Shown: positions 1 to 8,100 of the stretch, piece by piece | Position numbering within the stretch: position 1 is the first letter of the stretch | Layout: each line of letters begins with the position of its first letter | Assembly (NCBI GenBank): GCA_028683685.1 | Contig: JAQUHH010000010.1 | Span: forward strand, 2,115 to 18,596 | DNA: 16,482 bases | Source: Bacteroidales bacterium | Lineage (GTDB): Bacteria; Bacteroidota; Bacteroidia; Bacteroidales; WCHB1-69 | Direction: 5' to 3' | Notes under the pieces: generated by a model | The model's input: only the letters and a program-made list of their open reading frames with translations | What the model was told of the DNA's origin: nothing | Databases searched by the model: none | Made by a program: the position numbers and the translations under genes

Positions 1-719
1 AAAAAGGCTTGAATATTATTGGCGTTCCTAAAACTATTGATAATGACTTATCCGCTACAGATTTTACTTTTGGATTTCAAACAGCGGTTCAGATTGCTAC
101 GGAGGCTGTAGACAAGCTAGTAACAACAGCAGCCAGTCACAACAGAACTTTTATTTTAGAAGTGATGGGACGCGATGCCGGTTGGATTGCTCTTAATTCT
201 GCCATTGCTGGAGGTGCTGATGTCTGCCTAATTCCTGAAATTCCATATGACATTCACAAAGTAATAGACAAAATCGAATCCAGATATCACAAAGGACGTG
301 GTTTTTGTAATATCGTGATTGCAGAAGGGGCAAAACCAATTGATGGAGAAACGGTTTCATCAGTGGTAGACGAAGTGGGATATGCGCATCGAAAATTAGG
401 CGGTGTTGCCGAACAACTAAAAAGCGAACTAAAAGAAGCTGGTCTTGAACAAGACACCCGCGTAACCGTTCTTGGACACTTACAAAGAGGAGGTATCCCC
501 ATTGCATACGACCGTGTTTTGGCAACTCAATTTGGTGTAAAAGCATTTGAGATGGTTTTGGATAAAGAGTACGGAAAAATGGTGGCGTATCGTCATCCCA
601 ATATTATTTCAGTACCGCTAATTGAAGTAATTAACAAACCTAATTTTGTCGACATCAAAGGCGACATAGTGAAAACTGCTAAAGGGGTTGGAATTTGTTT
701 TGGAGATAAATTAAATTAA
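1..719 (+). CDS. pfkA: 6-phosphofructokinase, C-terminal part (5' end outside window)
   Basis: This enzyme phosphorylates fructose 6-phosphate to fructose 1,6-bisphosphate in glycolysis, in the cytosol. The reading frame is open from the first bases of the window (codons from base 3), so the N-terminal part, including the nucleotide-binding glycine loop, is missing. Visible motifs are PKTIDND, which holds the catalytic aspartates, then TFGF, MGRDAGWIAL, PEIPYD and GHLQRGG, which form the sugar-phosphate site. The MGRxAGW form and the lysine before TIDND (codon 30-32) place it with the group that contains both ATP- and PPi-dependent enzymes, unlike E. coli PfkA, which has glycine there. The phosphoryl donor therefore cannot be settled from this fragment, because the other deciding residue (E. 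coli position 104) lies upstream. The stop is TAA at 717-719. The family assignment is certain; the donor is open. Confidence 0.95.
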   Translation, partial: KGLNIIGVPKTIDNDLSATDFTFGFQTAVQIATEAVDKLVTTAASHNRTFILEVMGRDAGWIALNSAIAGGADVCLIPEIPYDIHKVIDKIESRYHKGRGFCNIVIAEGAKPIDGETVSSVVDEVGYAHRKLGGVAEQLKSELKEAGLEQDTRVTVLGHLQRGGIPIAYDRVLATQFGVKAFEMVLDKEYGKMVAYRHPNIISVPLIEVINKPNFVDIKGDIVKTAKGVGICFGDKLN

Positions 720-762
720 AAATCTACATTATTTATATTCTACAATTCTTATGTTTTTGCAA

Positions 763-804
763 AAAAAATCAGTTGTAAAGAAATTTCTTTACAACTGATT
801 TTTT
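763..804 (+). terminator. Perfect 42-base palindrome, terminator of the phosphofructokinase gene
   Basis: Bases 763-783 pair with 784-804 without a mismatch. The A-rich left foot and the run of six T at 799-804 give the layout of an intrinsic terminator, 43 bases after the pfkA stop. Because the palindrome is perfect it would look the same on the other strand, but no gene converges on it. Confidence 0.85.
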
Positions 805-828
805 CCAATATTCATAAAAACAATTGCA

Positions 829-836
829 TATCTTTG
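829..836 (+). promoter_or_regulatory. -7 promoter element TATCTTTG of the 858-1418 gene
   Basis: TATCTTTG matches the Bacteroidota -7 consensus TAnnTTTG exactly and ends 21 bases before the ATG at 858. I see no clear TTG at the usual -33 distance. Confidence 0.6.
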
Positions 837-857
837 TAGAAACTAACACCCAATATC

Positions 858-1418
858 ATGATTTTAAGGAAACTATTGTTTTTGTCAATTTTTTGTTTCT
901 TCGGAAATATCTATTCTCAAGGCACTATTAGAGTGGTATTTGCACAATACGAAAATGGAAAAATCAATTCCTACGACACTCTTTGGTTTACTAATCATGC
1001 CAAAAAAACACGTTTTTATTATTATGATTTAGACCAAATGCTGCGTTACAAAATCTGGGGAAATGATACGCTAATAACTTCACAAAAAGAAGTGCAAGCG
1101 AATTTGAAAAAACAGTATTCGGACTTTAATGTTCAACTATTGAAATCAAAACCTGAATCCATTTTAGGACTAAATTTGAATATGGCAAGAGTGAAAGCAA
1201 TTGGCGTAGATCCAAAAAACTCGCGAACCTTCATGGTTCATTATGCCCCCACCAAAATTCATAAGAATTTTTATTTTGATGATATTTTCAAAGAGATACC
1301 TGGATTGGCGGTGTATTGGTCGGTTGATGATAAAAACTATACCCAAGCCATCGAAATAAAAGAAGTTGGCAAAGAGGAAATGAATATTCCAAAATTTAAA
1401 GCAATGAAAAAGTTTTAA
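858..1418 (+). CDS. Exported protein of unknown function (186 aa)
   Basis: I do not recognise this protein with confidence. Residues 1-20 form a typical signal peptide (MILRKLLFLSIFCFFGNIYS, then QG), so it should be exported to the periplasm or outer membrane; no lipobox cysteine follows. The rest is rich in Tyr, Phe, Lys and Asn and looks beta-stranded. A segment EIPGLAVYW near residues 150-158, followed by a charged strand, faintly resembles the GLPGLI motif of a family of exported Bacteroidota proteins, but the match is only partial. It has its own promoter and lies between the pfkA terminator and a repeat-rich gene-free stretch, so it is a single-gene unit. The ATG at 858 fits both the promoter and the signal peptide. 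Confidence 0.75.
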   Translation: MILRKLLFLSIFCFFGNIYSQGTIRVVFAQYENGKINSYDTLWFTNHAKKTRFYYYDLDQMLRYKIWGNDTLITSQKEVQANLKKQYSDFNVQLLKSKPESILGLNLNMARVKAIGVDPKNSRTFMVHYAPTKIHKNFYFDDIFKEIPGLAVYWSVDDKNYTQAIEIKEVGKEEMNIPKFKAMKKF

Positions 1419-1480
1419 TGCAATCGAAAGTTTTATTTTGAAACTAAAAAAAATTTTATGCAAGTTGAGAGATGATATAT

Positions 1481-1536
1481 TTATGGTGCTAAAGCACAAA
1501 AAGTGTGAATAAATTTGTTTTCAGTTGGCTAAAGCC
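1481..1536. repeat. 56-base repeat module, copy 1
   Basis: The copy starts TTATGGTGCTAAAGCAC and ends in GGCTAAAGCC. It matches 1776-1831 at all but about three positions. It contains the small palindrome GTGCTAAAGCAC, and its right end is part of a larger stem, CAGTTGGCT/AGCCAACTG, around 1520-1543. Confidence 0.85.
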
Positions 1537-1543
1537 AACTGAA
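1520..1543. repeat. Palindrome TTCAGTTGGCT-AA-AGCCAACTGAA
   Basis: Two 11-base arms around AA form a strong hairpin with the GCTAAAGC core. The hairpin is lost in the second copy of the module near 1822, where the right arm is replaced by GCCGCCTC. Confidence 0.8.
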
Positions 1544-1617
1544 ATAGATAGACCCAATAAAGAATTTATAAATAGCTTATTGTCTGACAATTAGATTTAT
1601 TATTACACTATCTATTT
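1542..1617. repeat. Inverted pair AAATAGATAG / CTATCTATTT
   Basis: AAATAGATAG at 1542-1551 is the exact reverse complement of 1608-1617. A shorter pair (AATAGATA at 1651-1658, TATCTATT at 1708-1715) repeats the arrangement about 100 bases on. Both spacers contain AATTTAyAAATAGCTyATT, so the second looks like a diverged tandem copy of the first. Confidence 0.65.
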
Positions 1618-1633
1618 CCGTCAGATTTATCCG

Positions 1634-1647
1634 TTGGCAAAAGCCAA
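1634..1647. repeat. Short hairpin TTGGC-AAAA-GCCAA
   Basis: A five-base stem around AAAA, in the same repeat island and with the same GGC/GCC foot as the neighbouring palindromes. Confidence 0.55.
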
Positions 1648-1711
1648 AGTAATAGATAGAATTTACAAATAGCTCATTATCTTGTTGTTATATGTTTTTC
1701 AAAACATTATC

Positions 1712-1739
1712 TATTCAGTCAGATTTATCTGACTGAATA
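1712..1739. repeat. Palindrome TATTCAGTCAGA-TTTA-TCTGACTGAATA
   Basis: Two perfect 12-base arms surround TTTA. The inner GTCAGATTTATC also occurs at about 1619-1630 without the matching right arm. Confidence 0.8.
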
Positions 1740-1775
1740 AGAAAGATAAAATAAAGTGTAAGGGCTTTAGCCCCA

Positions 1776-1831
1776 TTATGGTGCTAAAGCACAAAAAGTA
1801 TAAATAAATTTGTTTTCAGTTGGCTTAAGCC
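1776..1831. repeat. 56-base repeat module, copy 2
   Basis: Direct copy of 1481-1536 at a distance of 295 bases. It differs at two G-to-A positions near 1799-1801 and has CTTAAGCC instead of CTAAAGCC. It is preceded by AGGGCTTTAGCCCC at 1761-1774, another hairpin of the same style. Confidence 0.85.
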
Positions 1832-1998
1832 GCCTCTTCTCTGCCCCTCTAAAGCCTCATAAAAACCATATTATAGTGTCATTCCGAATAAAACGGAGTG
1901 AAATGAGGAATCTGTCATGAGGTTTTTGCAACAAACACCCAAACATCTCCACAATATTATTAAACAGAACTATATTATTTAATTTCAGACACCTATAC

Positions 1999-2033
1999 TA
2001 ATCCCCGAAGGTTTTAAAAACATTCGGGGATTA
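1999..2033. terminator. GC-rich stem-loop between converging genes, possible terminator
   Basis: TAATCCCCGAA (1999-2009) pairs over 11 bases with TTCGGGGATTA (2023-2033) around a 13-base loop. It is about 60 bases past the stop of the minus-strand gene. No clean T-run follows on either strand, so the terminator role is inferred from position and stem strength. Confidence 0.5.
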
Positions 2034-2095
2034 ATGAAAAAACTTGTGAGGATGTGTAAAAAAGTTTTTTTTAGACAGCCTCTTGATAATACATG

Positions 2096-4906
2096 TTATT
2101 TCATTTTATGAATTTGTAATACGTGTGAATTGTTTGTATTTTTTAATCTAATAAAATAAATACCGTCACTAAAACTTCTCATATTCAGCTCGTTATATTC
2201 GTATTCTATTTGACCACGAAGAATTACTCTGCCTTGAATATCCATTATTTCCATCGTATATTGGTCATCGGAAAGAATCGTAAATATTCCGTTGAATGGA
2301 TTTGGATAAATGTTTATTTTTGGTTTCTCATTATTGCTTATTCCAACATTTTCTGATATAAATTCTACTATTACAACAGAAACTTCTTGCAAACTTACTA
2401 TTGTAAATATATTGCTAGTATTTCCGACTACAATATTTGAATTTAATGTCCATTCTTTTACTTGGTAACCAACGTTGGGTGTTGCTGTAAAAATTACACT
2501 TTTATTTGCTTGAACATAAGTTCCTGATGCTATTTGATTGCCATCAACACTGGCGATTAAAGTGCCATTTGAATTAACTACATTATAAGATACTAGGTAA
2601 GTTTGAGAATTATCTACAATGGTGATAGATGAAAAACAAGAATCAATTCCATTTGTAATCCAAGCGGTGTAAGTTGTTGTTTGTGTTGGTGTTACTGTTA
2701 ATTCTTCTCCTCCAGTAGGATTGTGTTCCCAATAAATAGAAGCATTTTCAGGTGTTTTTACAATAATATTGTCCAATCCCCAGTTATCGTACAAAGCACC
2801 AGATGATCCATCTTGATTCCAACGGAATTTTGTACTACTAGAAAATGCTCCTGAAGGAATGGCAAAAACATAGTTTGCCCATGTGGTAAATGCTGTTTGA
2901 GTCCCTGAAGCCACATTTGAACCACCCGTCCCAGGATTAACTATCGTATAATATCCTTGTGGATGAAAATATACAATTCCAATCCATGTTGTTCCACTAT
3001 CGAGAGAATATTCCAACCCTACACCTTCTTGAGGCTCATCAGGACCTTCACATGGAGCTGAAGTACCCTGAACAGAATATTTCAAATCAAAAGATATCCA
3101 ACCTCCATTTTCCACATCAAAAGCTTGAGAAATTAAACGACGAGGGTGAGGAGAAGCATCGCCCATCCACAAAAAAGTTGTACTATCTAATGAAGGACCT
3201 ACACACGAAGGATTGCTATATGTTGCGGCTGTTGTGGCTTCCCATCCTGAACCAAGAGAACCATTATTAAAATTATTATCTAAAAGAATATTAAATAATG
3301 ATCCACTAGCTGTAATACTTACGGATTCTCCCGGATTTATAGTATAATTACTTGCCTCTGCTATCACATTACATCCATCAGAGTTGCCAGAAGGAGGTGT
3401 ATCATATTCAACAAACAACATGGGTTTATCTCCATCATTTGCAGCGTTATGTGCACAAAAATCAACTTCTGCATCATTTATTCTGGGCCAACTTCCATTT
3501 GATTCTGCAGACACTATTTTTACGCCATACCAAGTCTGTCCACTATTAATTTGTTGGGTCATTATGATATTATACATTGAGTAATCATGCCATTCAGTAG
3601 TGCCAACAGCAGTCGTATTCCATGTTTTATAACTAATAATATCTCCATTATTATATAATTGAGACCCTGTCCCAGTACTTGGATCATTAGATGTAATTCC
3701 ATAACCAACCCAAAATTGTCCTGTATTCGTATAACAAGAAGTTAAACGTAAAGAATGATTAAAAACAAATTCACCTGCTGGTATTGAACTGATATTAAAT
3801 GAAGCAAGTCCTCTATAATGATCATTGCTATAATTAACCGTAATTTTACCTCCCGTTTTCATAACATTATTTAGATTAACAGTAGGACTTCCAAAAAGAG
3901 AAGTTGCAGCTTCAACATAACCACTATTTGTAGTATATAACTCCACATTTGGGTCAATGGTAACAGGAAATACCCTATCGGTAGATTTCAACCAAGAAAC
4001 GGGAACACTCATCGTTAATATGCCTTTGCCATGTTCGATGTTTTTCCATTTATATTCGTAATATTCTGAAGTATGATTAGAGTCAAAAATTATAGGCTGT
4101 GAAATGTTAAATACAAAATTATTGTTTTCATCAACAAAAGCGATTCCTGTTTCCGAAATAAAATCTTCACTCAAACCAAATGGTTTTGCTTGTGTTGGAT
4201 AATCTACTAATATATCATATTCCAAATAAGCATCACTTGAGGAAGATATGGTATTTAAATAATTAGGCAATGCTTCTAATAATAGATGAAAAGAAAACAT
4301 ATCATTTCCCAATTCTATATGTTCCGTAGTATTGTTATAAACATTTGAAAAATGAACGATTTTATCCGAGATTTTAATCGCTGGTTTTATCTGTTTCTGA
4401 TTGTGCAAATCAATTTCAGTATTACCATCAACTATGCGTAAGCCTATAGAATGAAAGCTCACAAAATTATTTTCAAATTCAATTTTTGTAGACCCATTAT
4501 TGTCTTGAGGAATTAAAATCCTGCCGTTCATTTCATCAAAAATATAAGCATATCCCTCAATATTCGAATTTTTCAATATGGGAATAATGGGTTTCCATTC
4601 TCTATTTTTAAAATAATTGACAGGACTGCTATATATTTCAGCCCCATGTCTCCCATTAGACAATTTATAATGGTACGACCATTTATCACGTTTTGCTTTC
4701 TCTTCTTTCGCACCTTCCATCAATATGGATATTTCTGCATCCACATTTTTGGTTGATTGAACTGCATTATTACTAATCGAACCCAGAAAATCTCCCTTGG
4801 GTTCATTTGAATTAGCAGTTTCTATTTGCTGTGAAAAAAGTTTAACTTCTGATATAAGAAACAGTCCTATAATTAAAGGAATAATAATAAATATTTGTTT
4901 TTTCAT
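2096..4906 (-). CDS. Large T9SS-exported multidomain protein with reelin-like module (936 aa)
   Basis: This is a surface or secreted protein exported by Sec and then by the type IX secretion system. Residues 1-26 are a signal peptide ending FSQ. Residues 75-320 resemble the N-terminal half of DNRLRE-type wall proteins, ending in RVFPVTIDP at 311-319, and about 320-500 look like the DNRLRE/carbohydrate-binding-like beta-domain (HYRGLASFNISSIP). About 540-717 resembles a reelin repeat: WMGDASPHPRR, FDLKY, C-x-GPDEPQEGVGLEYS, SGTTW and WGLDNIIV. About 770-850 resembles an InlB-type B-repeat. The last 70 residues are the sorting domain (IYPNPFNG at 866-873, DGIYFIRL near 914). The domain names are my reading of motifs; the signal peptide and sorting domain are clear. 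The ligand is unknown and no catalytic motif is visible. The gene stands alone, diverging from mfd. Confidence 0.88.
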   Translation of the reverse strand: MKKQIFIIIPLIIGLFLISEVKLFSQQIETANSNEPKGDFLGSISNNAVQSTKNVDAEISILMEGAKEEKAKRDKWSYHYKLSNGRHGAEIYSSPVNYFKNREWKPIIPILKNSNIEGYAYIFDEMNGRILIPQDNNGSTKIEFENNFVSFHSIGLRIVDGNTEIDLHNQKQIKPAIKISDKIVHFSNVYNNTTEHIELGNDMFSFHLLLEALPNYLNTISSSSDAYLEYDILVDYPTQAKPFGLSEDFISETGIAFVDENNNFVFNISQPIIFDSNHTSEYYEYKWKNIEHGKGILTMSVPVSWLKSTDRVFPVTIDPNVELYTTNSGYVEAATSLFGSPTVNLNNVMKTGGKITVNYSNDHYRGLASFNISSIPAGEFVFNHSLRLTSCYTNTGQFWVGYGITSNDPSTGTGSQLYNNGDIISYKTWNTTAVGTTEWHDYSMYNIIMTQQINSGQTWYGVKIVSAESNGSWPRINDAEVDFCAHNAANDGDKPMLFVEYDTPPSGNSDGCNVIAEASNYTINPGESVSITASGSLFNILLDNNFNNGSLGSGWEATTAATYSNPSCVGPSLDSTTFLWMGDASPHPRRLISQAFDVENGGWISFDLKYSVQGTSAPCEGPDEPQEGVGLEYSLDSGTTWIGIVYFHPQGYYTIVNPGTGGSNVASGTQTAFTTWANYVFAIPSGAFSSSTKFRWNQDGSSGALYDNWGLDNIIVKTPENASIYWEHNPTGGEELTVTPTQTTTYTAWITNGIDSCFSSITIVDNSQTYLVSYNVVNSNGTLIASVDGNQIASGTYVQANKSVIFTATPNVGYQVKEWTLNSNIVVGNTSNIFTIVSLQEVSVVIVEFISENVGISNNEKPKINIYPNPFNGIFTILSDDQYTMEIMDIQGRVILRGQIEYEYNELNMRSFSDGIYFIRLKNTNNSHVLQIHKMK

Positions 4907-4959
4907 ATTTAATTTATATATATAAATACTGGAATCTTAATTATAATTGATTTTAATAG

Positions 4960-4967
4960 CAAATATA
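4960..4967 (-). promoter_or_regulatory. -7 element TATATTTG for the 936-aa protein
   Basis: On the minus strand TATATTTG matches TAnnTTTG and lies 53 bases before the ATG at 4906. No clear TTG is found at the -33 distance. Confidence 0.45.
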
Positions 4968-5140
4968 AAATTATTTTTATTTAAAAAAGTATTTTTGACA
5001 AAATATTTGTTATTTTGTCATATAAAGTTGTATTTGTTTTATTGAATTTTGAAAAACTTCGGGGATTCACAAAAAGACTTTCAAAATATAAATTTTTCTG
5101 ACAAAATCACCTGCTCTTTTTCAAAGCCCATAATTCTTTT

Positions 5141-5148
5141 TATCTTTG
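5141..5148 (+). promoter_or_regulatory. -7 promoter element TATCTTTG for mfd
   Basis: TATCTTTG is an exact match to the Bacteroidota -7 consensus and is followed by CA, as in other genes of this group. Transcription would begin around 5153-5156, just before the GTG at 5160, giving a leader of only a few bases. The element sits inside the longest open frame, which argues that the frame is not translated upstream of it. Confidence 0.65.
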
Positions 5149-5159
5149 CAATAAAAAAA

Positions 5160-8100
5160 GTGAAAGCGAATAATCTCTTAGATGAATTGTTAAAGGACAA
5201 TATTTTTCAAACTCAAATTTCCGCTATCTTTGCAGATAATCAATCAGATACACATAAAATTTTACTAAAAAATATTTTTGGTTCTGCAAAAAGTCTTTTT
5301 TGTGCAAAATTCATTGATTTATATAAAGGCTCTCATTTGCTTGTTTTGTCTGACAAAGAGCAAGCGGCATATTTTCTAAACGACTTGGAAGCACTTTTTA
5401 ATGAATCAGAAGTAGATTATACAGAAAAAAGAATTGTTTTTTTCCCGACTTCTTATCGCCGTCCATACGAAATTGAGCACTTTGATAACGCCAATGTGTT
5501 GATGCGTTCGGAAGTGATTACCAAATTAGCGGAAGGAAAAAGAATGCTTGTTGTAACTTATCCTGAAGCACTTACCGAAAAAGTAGTAGCAAAAAAACAA
5601 CTTTTGCAAAATACATTTAAAATTTCAACCAAAGATCCTTTGGATATGGATTTTTTATTGGAGTTTTTTATTGAAAATAATTTTGAACAAACTGATTTTG
5701 TCTACGAACCCGGACATTTTTCCATCCGTGGCGGAATTATAGATATTTTTTCTTTTTCGTACGACAAACCCTATCGGATAATTCTGGGAACCACTTCGGT
5801 TGAATCCATTCGTGTTTTGGATCCCGAAACACAACTTAGCATTGAGCAGGTTGATTCGGTGAATATTATTCCAAATTTGAAAGAACTAAAACTTAAAACC
5901 GAATATGTTCCTGTTTTTGAGTATTTTTCTAAAAATTCCTTTATTTGGCTAGATGGAAGTCTTGATGTTTTACAAAGCATGGATAAGGAGTATGAAAAGT
6001 GCATGGAAGTATATTCTCAACAAATAAATTCTGAAAAATATACAAATCCAGCTGCTTTGTTTGTGTCAAGTACGGAATTTGTAAAATTTTGTCAAGACCA
6101 AAATACTTTGGAATATGGGAAAGAGAGCAGTTTTGGAAAATGTCACGAGATTGAATTTAACATTGCACCATTACCACATTTTAGCAAAAATTTTGACCTA
6201 CTGACTGGTTTCCTTAATCAAAATCAAGAGAATGAAATTTCAAATTACATTATTTCTGCCAAATCTTCCCAATTAAAAAGAATTGATTCCATTTTGCAAG
6301 ATCAACAAGTGGGAACTTCCTTGCAATATAAATTAAGCCAACTAAATCTGCATGAGGGGTTTATCGATTATGATCATCGTTTTGCATTAATTACCGAACA
6401 TCATATTTTCAATCGCTATCATCGTTTTTCACTTCGAGAAAAATACACCCGTGGTGAAACAATGACGCTAAAAGATATTTATGGTTTAAATCCAGGCGAT
6501 TTTATTGTGCATGTCGATCATGGAATCGGTCGCTATGACGGTTTGGAGAAATTAGAACAGAATGGAATTCAACAAGAGGCAATACGAATTATGTATAAAA
6601 ATGATGATATTTTATACATCAGCATTCACTCTTTACATCGAATTTCTAAATTTAGTGGCAAAGATGGCACTGTGCCTATACTAGATAAAATTGGTGCCAA
6701 TCGGTGGAACAAGTTAAAAGAGAAGACCAAAAGCAAAGTAAAGGACATTGCAACTGATTTGATAAAACTTTATGCAGAACGAAAAAAATCGGTCGGTTTT
6801 TCTTTTTCACCCGATACATATTTGCAAACTGAATTGGAAGCTTCGTTTCAGTATGAAGATACACCTGACCAAGCCAAGTCTACTATTGCCATAAAAGTAG
6901 ATATGGAAGCCGATTTCCCGATGGATCGTTTGGTTTGTGGTGATGTTGGTTTTGGAAAAACAGAAATTGCTGTTCGAGCAGCTTTTAAAGCTGTTTCCGA
7001 CAGCAAACAAGTGGCTATTTTGGTGCCCACTACCATATTGGCATTACAACATTTTCAAACCTTCTCTGAACGATTGCAGCAATTTCCTTGCAAAGTAGAT
7101 TATATCAACCGTTTTAAAACACCAAAAGCTCAAAAAGAAACTTTAAGGAAAATGGCCGAAGGAAGTATTGACATTCTAATTGGAACGCATCGCTTGTTAA
7201 GTAAAGATGTAGAATTTAAAAATTTAGGATTATTGGTGATTGATGAAGAGCAAAAATTTGGCGTTTCTGCCAAAGAACGTCTACGTCAATTCAAAGCCAA
7301 TGTAGATACTTTAACTCTTACGGCTACACCAATTCCCCGAACTTTACAGTTTTCACTAATGGGAGCACGCGATTTATCCGTCATAAATACCCCACCACCT
7401 AATAGGCAACCCATTGATACACAGGTTCATCGTTTTAATGAAGCATTGATTAGAGATGCTATTTTGTACGAAACTTCCCGTGGTGGTCAAGTTTTTTTTG
7501 TGCACAATAGAATTCATAATATTATGGAAATTGCGGATATGATTCAACGAAATCTTCCGCATATAAAAATCAAAGCTGCTCATGGAAGAATGGATGGAAG
7601 TAAATTAGAAGATATCATGGTGGATTTTATGGATGGCAATTTTGATGTGTTGGTCTCTACTACGATTATTGAATCGGGATTGGATATTTCAAATGCCAAT
7701 ACTATGATTATCAACGAAGCCCAAAATTACGGACTTAGCGATTTACATCAATTGCGGGGAAGAGTTGGACGTTCCAACAAAAAAGCCTTCTGCTATCTTT
7801 TAACTCCGCCGAAATTGACTTTAACTGACGAAGCTAAAAAACGTTTGCGAGCCATTGAAGAATTTTCTGAATTGGGAAGTGGATTTAATATTGCCATGCG
7901 AGATCTTGACATTAGAGGAGCTGGGAATATTTTGGGAGCGGAACAAAGTGGTTTTATTTCAGAAATCGGTTACGAAATGTACCAAAATATCATTAATGAA
8001 GCCATGCAAGACCTTAAGCTCAACGAATTTAAGGATCTTTTCCAAAACGAAAAACCCGTTCAAAAAGATTGCATTATTGAAAGCGATATGGCATTGCTGA

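Larger units (their letters stand above)
1419..2095. other. Gene-free island made of short palindromic and duplicated repeats
   Basis: No plausible gene lies in these 677 bases. They hold a 56-base module in two copies, several short hairpins sharing a GCTAAAGC or GGCnnnnGCC core, two AATAGATA/TATCTATT inverted pairs, a GTCAGATTTATC motif seen twice, an imperfect hairpin near 1878-1905, and a GC-rich stem-loop at 1999-2033. The island separates two genes that converge on it, so it is a transcriptional end zone for both. The parts are listed separately. Confidence 0.7.

Noticed and set aside
193..546. Minus-strand open frame opposite pfkA
   Set aside because: It lies wholly within the conserved phosphofructokinase frame and its translation has no recognisable features.
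5049..5159. N-terminal extension of Mfd from TTG 5049
   Set aside because: It contains a consensus -7 promoter box and has no Mfd-like sequence.
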